Below, piece after piece: positions 8,337 through 17,383 of a stretch of 64,000 bases of DNA (positions within the stretch are counted from its first letter, which is position 1; each line of letters begins with the position of its first letter). Source of the DNA: Terripilifer sp031921685 (GTDB taxonomy: Bacteria; Pseudomonadota; Alphaproteobacteria; Rhizobiales; Beijerinckiaceae); the NCBI RefSeq assembly GCF_031921685.1, contig NZ_JAPDHU010000001.1, positions 186,001 to 250,000 on the forward strand, given 5' to 3'. A program made the position numbers and the translations under genes. A model generated the notes under the pieces. It did no database searches. It saw only the letters and a list, made by a program, of their open reading frames with translations, and was not told where the DNA came from.

Positions 8337-11081
8337 ATGAGTCCTCCCTCGCTTCGCCAACCGCTTCGCAAACATCTCAGCCTCACCTCAGCACTCGCGC
8401 TGCTCCTGGCGGCGAGCCTGCCCGGCGTTTCACGGGCGCAAGCGACGAGTGATCCGGACAAGATCGCCGCCGCTGAAGCCTGCGACAAGGGCGCGACTTC
8501 GCCGCTCGACCCGCAAGGCAGAGCACCGCCGGTGCCGCTCGGCGACATCAATCCGACGTTCCAAACCGACGTCACCGAACGCCTCGTCGCAGCCTGTCGG
8601 ACGGCGGCCGTGGCCTTTCCTGACGAACAGCGCTTCGCCATTCAGCTCGCCCGCGCGATGTTCATGGAGGCCAAGCCGCAGGACGAAGTAATCCTGCCGA
8701 CCGTGCGGCGTTTCGCCGACAACGGTCACATCGAAGCGCAATATCTGATGTGGCGGATGCATTCGACCAAGATCGATCCCCTGCGCAATCCCCTCGAAGC
8801 CAATCGCATGCTGAATTATCTACGCAATGCGGCCGAGGCGGGTCATGCCGAAGCGGTCTTTGAGATGTATTCTCTGCGCCGCTTTGGCGGCGTCTTGAAA
8901 CGCGATCTCACGGAAGCCGTGCGCTGGGCCGATCGCATGGCCAATCTGCCGGTTCAGGGGCCGGCCGGCGATTGGAAAGAGAAGCCAGAACTCGAAGCGG
9001 TCGGGCGCATTCAGGGCGCGGCTTTGCGCCTGCGCCTGCCGGATCTATCCGCGGCCGACAAAGCCAAGGCTTTCGCGCTGCTCAAGCAAAGCCACGAAGC
9101 CGGCGACGACATGGCGCTCATGCCCTACGCGAACGCCTTGCGGCTTGGGGCCGGCACCGACAAACAGCCGGCGGCGGCACGGGCCCTTCTTGAGAAGGCC
9201 CCGGCCAATGACGGCAATGCAAAAATGGCGCTGGCAGACATGCTTCTCGCCGGCGAAGGCGGCCCACGCGACGTCAAGCGGGCGCTGGCCATGCTCGATG
9301 AGAAGAATCTGCAATATTTTAGCGAACGCGCCCGCCTTCTCGCTGATACCTATCTGAAAGGCGAGCTGATCGGACGCGATCCGCGCCGCGCCATGGCGGC
9401 ATTGCAGAACGGTTTTGGCGATCTCAACAATGCAATCACGCTCGCTGGTCTGCTGCGCGACTATCAAATGAAGGTCGACAAGGAACGCCTGTTGAAACTG
9501 CTGTCGCTTGCCGCCGTCGTTGGCGAGCCGGGCGCCGGCCTGGCGCTCGCCAAACTGAAACTTTCGCAAAACCCCGACTTCCGCGACGAAGCGGGGGCGC
9601 GCGAAATTCTGGCGCTCATGACGCGCGACGGCGATCCAACCATGCAAGTGCTGCTCGCCCGCGCCCATTTCACCAATCTGGATTCGACCAGCTCTACTTT
9701 CGTGGCCAAAAGCCCGCTGGACGAAGCGCAGCTTCGCAAAGTGATCGCCGATGGCGTGGCCAGCGGACAGGCCGATGCGCTGCTGCTGCAAGGGCAGTTG
9801 ACGCGCAAGGGCGTGTTCTATCCGCAGGATGACCAGGCGGCCACCAAGCTGATCGTCAAAGCCGCCGAACTCGGCAACGTGGATGCGATGCTGGCTGCGG
9901 GCAAAGCCTATGACGATGGCCTTGGCGTGCCAAAGAATCCGCGCGAGCGGCTGCGTTTCTGGCGCATGGCGGCGGATACGGGATCGATCGAGGCGAAGGA
10001 AACATTGTCATCCGCCTTCACCTTCGATTTTGGCTCGCGGCTGATGAATCTCAACGAAGGCATTGCTTATGCGGTGGCACTTTACGGCGACGGTGCCGGA
10101 CGGCGCTACGGCGATCAGACCAATCTCGGCGGCTTCTCCATCGCCAACACGCGGATGTCCAGCCTGTTCTCCGGCGGACGGATCAGCGACTTCCCCCGCA
10201 AAGCCATCGCGGCGGCTATCATCGACGGCCTGCAAATGGCGCCAGCCGGCGCCACCGAAGACAAGCTGGTCGTCCTCGGCAAGGCCATGCCGCAGGACGT
10301 GCGCGCCGAAATCGAAAAAGTGCTCAAGGCCGAAGGCAAATTCTCCGGCGATGCCAATGGCTATTTCGGCCCCGAGGCGCGCGCCGGCCTGCGCGCCCTC
10401 GTCGAAGCACGCGGCCCCTGGCGGCAAGCGGCGCTTCAGCCCACTAAGCCTGTCGAGTCTCCTCAACCGGGCGCTGCGGCACAGCCACAGATCGCCCGCA
10501 GCGTCGTCGACAGCGTGCGCGAGAAAGCACTGCAACGCTCGCAGTCGATCAAAACCGACGCCGATCGTCTCGCGGCGTTGCGCATGTTCAACGCACTCGC
10601 ACGTCTCGGCGATCTCCATTCCCGCTGGCTGATGATGAGCAATTATCATCAATCGAGCCTGGTGCGGCAGGTGGTCTCGCCAGCGGAATTGACCCGCTAC
10701 AGTCTCGACATCCTGGTGGTGAAGCCGGATCAGGCGCCGAAAGCCAGTTTCGAATTCATTTTCGATCTGACGGCCATGTATAAGCAGGATCGCGGCAGGG
10801 CTTTTGGCGCAGCCTTCCTCACCACCGTGCGGGACGATCCGCGCTTGCAGGATTTGTCGATGCTCACGGAGATCGGCCAACATATGATGTTCGCGCCCGG
10901 TGCCTGCGATGCTGTGCTCGCCGCCGCGAAGCAGGAGAAAGTAGCCGGCCTTGACGGCGAAGGCTGCTCAGAGCAGTCGTTCGATGCCATCATCGCTTAT
11001 GCCAAGAAGGCCGGGCCCGCCAATGTGGACAGCAAGGCGCGGGCGCAGGCCGGCGCCGATGTGACCAAACTGGCGCAGTAA
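8337..11081 (+). CDS. Large secreted Sel1-like (TPR-type) repeat protein
   Basis: A 914-residue protein with a signal peptide (hydrophobic segment LTSALALLLAASLPG, likely cleavage after SRA). Most of the length is alpha-helical with many Sel1-like units, for example AAELGNVDAMLAAGKAYDDG and NGHIEAQYLMW. ATG at 8337 is used because AGGTG is 8 bp upstream; a TTG one codon earlier is the alternative. Sel1 proteins act as periplasmic scaffolds or signalling adaptors. No enzyme motif is seen. The next gene is convergent, so the protein is encoded alone and its partner is unknown. Confidence 0.75.
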   Translation: MSPPSLRQPLRKHLSLTSALALLLAASLPGVSRAQATSDPDKIAAAEACDKGATSPLDPQGRAPPVPLGDINPTFQTDVTERLVAACRTAAVAFPDEQRFAIQLARAMFMEAKPQDEVILPTVRRFADNGHIEAQYLMWRMHSTKIDPLRNPLEANRMLNYLRNAAEAGHAEAVFEMYSLRRFGGVLKRDLTEAVRWADRMANLPVQGPAGDWKEKPELEAVGRIQGAALRLRLPDLSAADKAKAFALLKQSHEAGDDMALMPYANALRLGAGTDKQPAAARALLEKAPANDGNAKMALADMLLAGEGGPRDVKRALAMLDEKNLQYFSERARLLADTYLKGELIGRDPRRAMAALQNGFGDLNNAITLAGLLRDYQMKVDKERLLKLLSLAAVVGEPGAGLALAKLKLSQNPDFRDEAGAREILALMTRDGDPTMQVLLARAHFTNLDSTSSTFVAKSPLDEAQLRKVIADGVASGQADALLLQGQLTRKGVFYPQDDQAATKLIVKAAELGNVDAMLAAGKAYDDGLGVPKNPRERLRFWRMAADTGSIEAKETLSSAFTFDFGSRLMNLNEGIAYAVALYGDGAGRRYGDQTNLGGFSIANTRMSSLFSGGRISDFPRKAIAAAIIDGLQMAPAGATEDKLVVLGKAMPQDVRAEIEKVLKAEGKFSGDANGYFGPEARAGLRALVEARGPWRQAALQPTKPVESPQPGAAAQPQIARSVVDSVREKALQRSQSIKTDADRLAALRMFNALARLGDLHSRWLMMSNYHQSSLVRQVVSPAELTRYSLDILVVKPDQAPKASFEFIFDLTAMYKQDRGRAFGAAFLTTVRDDPRLQDLSMLTEIGQHMMFAPGACDAVLAAAKQEKVAGLDGEGCSEQSFDAIIAYAKKAGPANVDSKARAQAGADVTKLAQ

Positions 11082-11092
11082 CCCGCGCCGCC

Positions 11093-12241
11093 TCACTTGC
11101 TATAGGAAATGCGATAGATGGCGCCGTTGAGATCGTCTGAGACGAGCAGCGCGCCATCAGGCATCGGCAGAATGCCGACCAGGCGCGCGAGGTGTTCGTC
11201 GCGCCGCTCATCGAGCAGCCCCGTCATGAAGGGACGCACGGTCGCCTTGCCGGCGCTGTCGAACTGAACCACGGCGAGATCGGAGCCGAACTTGCGCGAA
11301 CGGTTCCATGAGCCGTGGCGGGCAATGAAGGCGGCATTGCGATATTCCGGTGGGAACATCGAGCCCGTGTACCATTTGATGCCCAGCGAAGCCGAATGCG
11401 GCCCCGTCGTTGCAACCGGCAGGATCACATCGGCGCAGGGATCGGGCTTGCGGAATTGCGGATCGGCGATGCCGTTGGCGTGACAATAGGGAAAACCGAA
11501 ATTGGCGCCCTCCTTGCCGCGCGGCAGCCGATTGAACTCGTCTTCGGGGATATCGTCACCCAGATTGTCGCGGCCATTGTCGGTGAACCAGAACTCCCCG
11601 GTGACCGGGTGCCAGTCAAAGCCGACGGAATTGCGCACGCCGCGCGCGACCACTTCCATGCGGCCACTGGCGAGATCATAGCGGCGGATATTGCCGTAGA
11701 CGTTCGGATCGACCTCGCAGACATTGCAGGGCGCGCCGACGGCGATGTAGAGCTTGCCGTCGGGACCGAAGGCGGTGTAGCGCCAGCCGTGATGACGATC
11801 GGACGGCAGATTGAACTGCTGGGAAATATCGACCCGCTGCGCGCCATCGAGCCGATTCTCGATGTCATCGAAGCGATAGACGCGATTGATTGCGGCCACA
11901 TAGAGTGCCCCATCCTTCATGGCGAGGCCATTGGGACTGGTGAGCGCCTGCGCGATGGTGCGTACCTGATGTTCGCCGTTCTGGCTGGTGACCGCATAGA
12001 CACGGCCCGCGCCCGTCGTGCCGACGAAGACCGTGCCCTTGGGACCGAGCAGCAGCGTTCGCGCGCCGGGCAGACCCGCCTGCCAGACCTCGACTTTGAA
12101 ACCCGGCGGCACTTGCAGGCGATCGATCGGCGGCCGCGATTGCGCCGATGCGCCATTCACTGAGATGGCCGCCATGCAGAGGGCGGAAACAAAAGTCAGC
12201 GACATAAATCGACCGACGACAGCAAATTTTCCAGCGGACAT
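11093..12241 (-). CDS. Secreted sorbosone-dehydrogenase/PQQ-glucose-dehydrogenase-like beta-propeller
   Basis: A 382-residue protein with a signal peptide (segment FVSALCMAAISVNGASAQ) and a six-bladed propeller of the PQQ-dependent sugar/L-sorbosone dehydrogenase family. Typical blocks are GVRNSVGFDWHPVTG, FTDNGRDNLGDD, ANFGFPYCHANG and ARHGSWNRS. GAGG six bases before ATG 12241 supports the start. Family members oxidise sugars or aldehydes in the periplasm, but many bind no PQQ and their activity is unproven. It is convergent with the Sel1 gene (11 bp between stops). There are no PQQ-synthesis genes in the window. Confidence 0.8.
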   Translation of the reverse strand: MSAGKFAVVGRFMSLTFVSALCMAAISVNGASAQSRPPIDRLQVPPGFKVEVWQAGLPGARTLLLGPKGTVFVGTTGAGRVYAVTSQNGEHQVRTIAQALTSPNGLAMKDGALYVAAINRVYRFDDIENRLDGAQRVDISQQFNLPSDRHHGWRYTAFGPDGKLYIAVGAPCNVCEVDPNVYGNIRRYDLASGRMEVVARGVRNSVGFDWHPVTGEFWFTDNGRDNLGDDIPEDEFNRLPRGKEGANFGFPYCHANGIADPQFRKPDPCADVILPVATTGPHSASLGIKWYTGSMFPPEYRNAAFIARHGSWNRSRKFGSDLAVVQFDSAGKATVRPFMTGLLDERRDEHLARLVGILPMPDGALLVSDDLNGAIYRISYSK

Positions 12242-12336
12242 GGCGAGCCTCGATCTTGCGTGGCAACGACTTTAACGCCCGAAAGCGACGCGACAACCAC
12301 GGGCGATCAAATTCCCGCTAGAAAAGGTACCGCAAT

Positions 12337-13164
12337 TCAGGGGGAACGATGGGAAGATTTGCTTCGTTGTTTCTTCTCCTCTTCGCGCGCCCCTTGCAGA
12401 TCTTCGAAATGGCCCAGGGAACTCGATAATTCTCGCGCGCTCTCGGTGACCGCACGTATGGCCTGCTTTTCCCAGGCCTGATCCAAGCGCGCGGACGGCC
12501 CGAACACGCCAATGGAACCGATCACGCGATGGTTGTGATCGAAATAGGGTGCCGCGATCGCGATGGCGCCGGCAAAGACCTCGCCACGACTGATCGCATA
12601 GCCCTGTTGGCGAATGAGATCGAGGCTCGCGAGCAGGCTTTTGCGCGCGGCAGTCTTCGACGTGCCTTTTAGAAGCTCCTCGAGATTGTCCGGGTTGGTG
12701 AACGCGAGAATGGCCTTGCCGCTCGCTCCGCTCGTGACGGGTTGAGCCTCGCCGATGCCCCAGGAAATTCGAAGAATATGGGGCGCCGCCATTTCAAGCA
12801 CGCAGAGACGCTGTTCACCGCGCAGCATGAACAGTGCCGCCGTCTCATTCGTTTTGGCGCGCAGATTCTCGACGATGGATCGGCCGATGACGATGGGATC
12901 GATGCCGGCCGTCCAATTATAAGCCAACCGGCCAACACCATAGTCGAGCGAGAAGCGCTGCGGCTCGCCGAATGCGCGGACCATGCCTTTCTGCGCAAGC
13001 GTATGCAGCAAGCGATAAAGCGTCGGACGGCTGAGCGGCACACGCTGCTGAATTTCCAGCACGCTCATCATCGGTTTGTCCGGCGTGAAACATTGCAGAA
13101 TCTCGATAGCGCGATCGACGGCGCGCACGCCCTGCATGTTTGCATCACCCTCGCCACGCGCCAC
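12337..13164 (-). CDS. IclR-family transcriptional regulator
   Basis: A 275-residue regulator with an N-terminal winged helix-turn-helix (SVLEIQQRVPLSRPTLYRLL) and a C-terminal IclR effector domain ending with an RAVTESARELSSSLG helix. A GTG start at 13164 is chosen because GGGAG sits 6 bp upstream; longer readings from 13212 would run into a putative operator. It is divergent from the Bug receptor and Rieske oxygenase genes, so it most likely controls them in response to their aromatic substrate. Two TATGTCC-N7-GGACA repeats lie between the genes. Confidence 0.88.
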   Translation of the reverse strand: MARGEGDANMQGVRAVDRAIEILQCFTPDKPMMSVLEIQQRVPLSRPTLYRLLHTLAQKGMVRAFGEPQRFSLDYGVGRLAYNWTAGIDPIVIGRSIVENLRAKTNETAALFMLRGEQRLCVLEMAAPHILRISWGIGEAQPVTSGASGKAILAFTNPDNLEELLKGTSKTAARKSLLASLDLIRQQGYAISRGEVFAGAIAIAAPYFDHNHRVIGSIGVFGPSARLDQAWEKQAIRAVTESARELSSSLGHFEDLQGAREEEKKQRSKSSHRSP

Positions 13165-13203
13165 GTGTCTCTCCCGTTTCCGTTCGGTCAATCGAAATGA
13201 GCT

Positions 13204-13224
13204 TATGTCCATAGTACGGACAAG
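13204..13224. promoter_or_regulatory. Putative IclR operator, site 1
   Basis: TATGTCC, seven bases, then GGACAAG: an inverted repeat next to the IclR start. The same half-sites with the same spacer recur 72 bp away, which supports a real binding site. Assignment to this IclR is inferred from position. Confidence 0.55.
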
Positions 13225-13275
13225 TCGACCGAAATTTGACGGCCTGCTTCCAGCTCGCTAGCTTAGAATGGATAT

Positions 13276-13296
13276 TATGTCCGTTAGATGGACATA
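13276..13296. promoter_or_regulatory. Putative IclR operator, site 2
   Basis: A perfect inverted repeat TATGTCC-N7-GGACATA, on the side of the Bug receptor gene, matching site 1 in half-site sequence and spacer length. Likely controls the oxygenase operon. Confidence 0.6.
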
Positions 13297-13362
13297 TATC
13301 GACGCCGGGCCAGCACGCTGCCCGGTGCGCACCGACAAAGACATCAACGATGGGAGGGGATG

Positions 13363-14334
13363 ATGTTGATCGATCGACGTAAGGTTCTTACGACTCTCAC
13401 TTGCACGGCCGCTGCGGCGCTGTCTCATCCGGCCTGGGCTCAGGACAGCCGCGACATCATTAATTTCGTCAGCGCGTTTCCGCCCGGCAGCGGTGCGGAC
13501 GTGCTGGTGCGCTTCTGGTCGCAGAAACTCACGCCCATCGTTCCCGGCCCGATCGTGGTGGCCAACAAGCCCGGCGCCATGGGCTTTTTGGCGGCCGAAT
13601 ATACCGCGCGCTCCAAGCCCGATGGCCGCACCATTTTCGTGCATGCCGGCACCAGCATCGCCGGCAACATGCATGTGTTCAAGAATCCGCCATTCGACGT
13701 CACCAAGGATCTCAAGGTCGCGGCAACCCTGAGCCGCCACTCCTATATTCTGGTTGTCGGCAAGGATGCGCCCTACAAGAACCTGCAAGAGCTGACGGCT
13801 GCGCTGCGCACCAAAGGCGACAAAGCGACCTATGGCACATCAAACACATCGTCCTTCTTGATTGGCGAACTCTACAAGCAGAAGGCCAATCTCAAGGTCG
13901 TCAACGTGAACTACCGGACGTCGGCCGATTGGATCAACGATCTCAACAGCGGCGCGCTCGATTTCGCCATCACCGATTCCATCGCCGGCCTCGGTGTCGC
14001 GCGGCAAGGCACCTGGCGGCTCATCGCCATCGGTTCCGGCACGCGGATGGCGTCAACGCCCGATCTACCGACATTCGCCGAGAGCGGCTATTCTGGCATC
14101 GACGTCGTTTCCTGGTGGGGAGCGCTGGTGCCGAGCACGACGCCGCAGCCCATCGTCGAGACGATCAGAGGCTGGTTCGACAAAGCGATCCAATCGCCCG
14201 ATACGGCGGAGTTTTTGAAAGCGTCAGGCAATGACGTCTATTCAGCCTCGCCGGAAGAGGCCGCCGGCCTTCTCGCCGCCACGGCCGCGCAATGGAAGAC
14301 ATTCGTCGAGATTGCCAAAATCGAAAAAATCTAG
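13363..14334 (+). CDS. Bug-family periplasmic substrate-binding protein
   Basis: A 323-residue TctC-like receptor with a signal peptide (Arg-Arg start, LTCTAAAALSHPAWAQ). The pocket motif is FVSAFPPGSGAD, a variant of the usual VPFPPGG. GGGAGGGG precedes two adjacent ATG codons at 13360 and 13363; the second gives better spacing. The gene is first in an operon with a Rieske oxygenase alpha and beta pair, so the ligand is probably the aromatic acid those enzymes attack. TphC, the terephthalate receptor, is the known precedent for a Bug protein in such an operon. Confidence 0.9.
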   Translation: MLIDRRKVLTTLTCTAAAALSHPAWAQDSRDIINFVSAFPPGSGADVLVRFWSQKLTPIVPGPIVVANKPGAMGFLAAEYTARSKPDGRTIFVHAGTSIAGNMHVFKNPPFDVTKDLKVAATLSRHSYILVVGKDAPYKNLQELTAALRTKGDKATYGTSNTSSFLIGELYKQKANLKVVNVNYRTSADWINDLNSGALDFAITDSIAGLGVARQGTWRLIAIGSGTRMASTPDLPTFAESGYSGIDVVSWWGALVPSTTPQPIVETIRGWFDKAIQSPDTAEFLKASGNDVYSASPEEAAGLLAATAAQWKTFVEIAKIEKI

Positions 14335-14362
14335 CGGCGAAAAGTTCTGGCAGGAGGAGTTG

Positions 14363-15691
14363 ATGGAAGCGATAATGGCGGAAAACAAGGGCAGGACCAA
14401 GGGCGAGACAATGCGCAACAGCTCCGAGTGGGTTCTCGAAGATCGCGGTGCCGATCAGTTTCTTGTCAACCGCCAGGTGTTCATCTCCGACGACATTCTG
14501 CAGAAGGAGTGGGATGTCATCTTCCGCACCTGCTGGATCTACATCGGCCATGGATCGGAAATCCGCAATCCCGGCGATTTTCGCACGCGCAAGGTGGCCG
14601 GCCGGCAGATGATCTTCTGTCGCGACAAGGATGGTGCGGTGCGCGCCATGCTCAATGTCTGTCCGCATCGCGGCGCGCTGGTGTGCCGCGAACGGGAGGG
14701 CAATGCGCGCGGCTTCTTCTGCATGTATCACGGCTGGACCTTCCAGACCGACGGCAGCCTACGTTCAGGACCGGGCCTTGATGCCTATGGACCGAAGTTC
14801 GACAAGGCGTCGCACGGCCTCGTGCAGGCGCCGCGGCTCGAACACTATCGGGATTTCTATTTCATCAATTTCGATCCGAACGCCGTCTCCCTCAGCGATT
14901 ATCTTGCCGGTGCCAAAGAATATATCGACATCGTCGTCGACCAATCGCCGAGCGGCCAGATGGAGATCGTCTCGGGCACGCAGGAATATGACATCAAGGC
15001 CAATTGGAAGCTTCTGGTCGAGAATTCGGTCGACGATTATCACATTATCACCACCCACTCGACCTGGATCAATTACATGAGCAATTCCGGCGTCGACATG
15101 CGCCGGCCGAAAGGCTCGCTTCTGCCTTCGCTGGGTGCCGGCAAGAATCTCGGCAATGGTCATCTGACGACCGACAATCCGAACTATCGCGGCCGGCCGG
15201 TGGCGCGCTGGATTTCCGTTTATGGCGAGGAGGCCAAGGAAGACATCGACAATATCCGCGCCGAACTGGTGGCGCGGCTTGGCGAAGCCCGGGCGGCGCG
15301 CGTCGCCGACACCAACCGCAATCTGGTCATCTTCCCCAATCTCGTCATCAACGACGGCTCGTCGGTGACCGTCCGCAATTTCACGCCGGTCTCGCCCGGG
15401 CTGATGAAGGTAACGTCCTGGGCGTTGGGGCCGGTGGAAGAAACGGAGGCGCAGCGCGCCCGCCGCCTGCATGCCTTTCTCACCTTCTACGGCCCCGGCG
15501 GCTTCGCCACACCCGATGACGTGGCAGCGCTCGAAGCTGCGCAGGAAGGCTATGCCGCCTGGCGCGAGGCGCCATGGAACGATCTGTCGCGTGGCATGTA
15601 CAAGAGCGAGGACGATCAGCTTGATACGGACGAAGGCCATATCCGCACGTTTTGGCGGCGCTGGAAGGACTTGATGGAGACGGCGGCATGA
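14363..15691 (+). CDS. Aromatic-ring-hydroxylating oxygenase, alpha subunit
   Basis: A 442-residue Rieske non-haem iron oxygenase large subunit. The Rieske cluster ligands are Cys100/His102 (CPHRG) and Cys120/His123 (CMYHGW); mononuclear iron ligands His227 and His232 lie in DDYHIITTH, with Asp224 or Asp225 as the bridging acid. AGGAGGAG precedes ATG 14363. It is coupled to a beta subunit by an ATGA overlap. It would dihydroxylate or monohydroxylate an aromatic carboxylate using electrons from a reductase, and no ferredoxin or reductase gene is found in the window. Substrate unknown. Confidence 0.92.
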   Translation: MEAIMAENKGRTKGETMRNSSEWVLEDRGADQFLVNRQVFISDDILQKEWDVIFRTCWIYIGHGSEIRNPGDFRTRKVAGRQMIFCRDKDGAVRAMLNVCPHRGALVCREREGNARGFFCMYHGWTFQTDGSLRSGPGLDAYGPKFDKASHGLVQAPRLEHYRDFYFINFDPNAVSLSDYLAGAKEYIDIVVDQSPSGQMEIVSGTQEYDIKANWKLLVENSVDDYHIITTHSTWINYMSNSGVDMRRPKGSLLPSLGAGKNLGNGHLTTDNPNYRGRPVARWISVYGEEAKEDIDNIRAELVARLGEARAARVADTNRNLVIFPNLVINDGSSVTVRNFTPVSPGLMKVTSWALGPVEETEAQRARRLHAFLTFYGPGGFATPDDVAALEAAQEGYAAWREAPWNDLSRGMYKSEDDQLDTDEGHIRTFWRRWKDLMETAA

Positions 15692-16167
15692 GTGCGCTGC
15701 GCATGGAAGTGGAAGATTTTTTGTTTCATGAAGCCGATCTGCTCGACCGCTGGCAGCTCGACGATTGGCTTGCTCTGCTCACCGACGATGCCGCCTATTT
15801 CGTACCGCCTAACGACAAGCCCGATGGCAATCACAACACCACTTTGTTCATCGTCGCCGACGATAGCGTGCGCCTTCGCGAACGCATCATCCGCCTGAAG
15901 GACCCGAGCTGCCATGCGGAATGGCCGCCGTCCCGCACGCGGCGGATCATCGGCAATGTGAAGGCCAGCGAAGCGGATGGCGAGATTACGGTGCGTGCCA
16001 ATTTCACCCTCAACCGCCACCGGCGCGGCGGCGACCTTCGCACCTTCAGCGGCGAATATCGCTATCGGCTGCGTCGCGAGAACGGCGCGCTCAAGATTGC
16101 CGAGCGGCGCGCCATTCTCGATGCCGAGGAACTCGGCCATATGGGATCGGTGAGTTTCTTGCTGTAA
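15688..16167 (+). CDS. Aromatic-ring-hydroxylating oxygenase, beta subunit
   Basis: A 159-residue small subunit of the SnoaL-like/ring-hydroxylating beta family (LLDRWQLDDWLALLTDDAAY near the N terminus, RTFSGEYRYRLRR later). ATG 15688 overlaps the alpha stop by 4 bp, so the two are made in equal amounts for an alpha3beta3 enzyme. It shapes the quaternary structure and has no catalytic residues. The gene ends 1 bp from the convergent aldo/keto reductase gene. Confidence 0.9.
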   Translation: MSALRMEVEDFLFHEADLLDRWQLDDWLALLTDDAAYFVPPNDKPDGNHNTTLFIVADDSVRLRERIIRLKDPSCHAEWPPSRTRRIIGNVKASEADGEITVRANFTLNRHRRGGDLRTFSGEYRYRLRRENGALKIAERRAILDAEELGHMGSVSFLL

Positions 16168-16168
16168 A

Positions 16169-17266
16169 TCACACGCCCGCGAAGGAACCGCGCATCAGCA
16201 AATCCGGCCGATAGGTCGACGGCTTGTCGCCGATTGTCTCGCCGCCGGTGATGCCGCCCTGAATTTCCGACCCAAAGAAGGAATAGGGAAATGGCACAAG
16301 CGGCGCGCTCACCGCGTCGAGACGCGTACGCAGTTCGGCCGGGATTTCGAAATCAAGCGCTCCCAAATTATCGACGAGTTGCTCGCGCTTGGTGGCGCCG
16401 ACGATCACCGAAGCGATGCCGGGTTGTGTCATCGTCCAATTCACCGCCACCTGCGCCATGCTGCGGCCAAGTGCCTGAGCGACCTGTTCCAGTTCGGCGA
16501 CGATTTTCCAGTTCCGTTCAGTGAACTTCTGAAAGCCGGGGTTGGCGCTGTCGCGGAGATTGTCGAGACGCCCCGCTCCGGTGGCACTCGGCTGGTATTT
16601 GCCGCTCAACAGTCCGCTCGCCAGCGGGCTCCACACCATGATGCCCGCGCCATGGCGCGTGCCGAAGGGCACGAATTCGTGTTCGATGTTGCGCTCGACC
16701 AGGGAATATTCGAGCTGCAAGGCCGAGACAGGTTCATAGCCGCGCCCTTCGGCAATGGTCTGCGCCCGGCTCGCATACCAGGCCGGCACGTCGGAGAGAC
16801 CGACATGACGGACTTTGCCGCTGCGCACCAGATCGTCCATCGTGCGCATCACTTCTTCGGGCTGGGTCAGCCGATCCCAGCAATGCAGGATGTAGAGATC
16901 GATATAGTCGGTGCCGAGGCGTTTCAGTGAGCCTTCGACGGCGCGCAGAATGTTCTTGCGGCCATTGCCGCCGGCATTGGGATTGCCCGGCGTGAAATTC
17001 ATCGTGAACTTGGTCGAGATCACCGCTTTATCACGCAGGCCACGTTCGGCGATGAACTCGCCGAGCCAGGTTTCCGACGTACCGCCCGTATAGGCATCGG
17101 CGGTGTCGAAGAAATTGCCGCCAGCTTCGACATAGGTATCGACCAGACCGCGTGCCGTCTCCTTGTCGGCGCCCCAGCCCCATTCGGTGCCGAAGGTCAT
17201 CGTGCCCAGCGCCAATTGGCTCACCCGCAGGCCGCTGTTGCCCAGCGTGTAATAGGTCATGGTCAT
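16169..17266 (-). CDS. Aldo/keto reductase
   Basis: A 365-residue NADPH-dependent oxidoreductase with the full tetrad Asp54, Tyr59, Lys86 and His128 (FFDTADAY, STKF, ILHCW) and the cofactor block SVIVGATKREQL near the end. ATG 17266 is chosen since TGGAGCC lies 5 bp upstream; a longer reading to 17296 has no ribosome site. It reduces an aldehyde or ketone and is of the YajO/PhdYeuE-like group. It is divergent from a LysR gene, which probably regulates it. Confidence 0.9.
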   Translation of the reverse strand: MTMTYYTLGNSGLRVSQLALGTMTFGTEWGWGADKETARGLVDTYVEAGGNFFDTADAYTGGTSETWLGEFIAERGLRDKAVISTKFTMNFTPGNPNAGGNGRKNILRAVEGSLKRLGTDYIDLYILHCWDRLTQPEEVMRTMDDLVRSGKVRHVGLSDVPAWYASRAQTIAEGRGYEPVSALQLEYSLVERNIEHEFVPFGTRHGAGIMVWSPLASGLLSGKYQPSATGAGRLDNLRDSANPGFQKFTERNWKIVAELEQVAQALGRSMAQVAVNWTMTQPGIASVIVGATKREQLVDNLGALDFEIPAELRTRLDAVSAPLVPFPYSFFGSEIQGGITGGETIGDKPSTYRPDLLMRGSFAGV

Positions 17267-17347
17267 TTCAAGGCTCCATTGCGTTGGTTCCGCCACTCGG
17301 CGTTCACGGCTTGGACAATGGCCCTGTTTCGGCTCATCGATTAGATT

Positions 17348-17376
17348 GTATTATTTCTACTCACTATGTAGTAATA
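17348..17376. promoter_or_regulatory. LysR-type dyad upstream of the LysR gene
   Basis: CTAC-N7-GTAG (17357-17360 and 17368-17371) is flanked by AT-rich ATTATT and TAATAT arms. It sits 13 bp before the LysR start, in the 117 bp between the divergent genes, as expected for an autoregulatory site. Confidence 0.4.
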
Positions 17377-17383
17377 TTCATGA

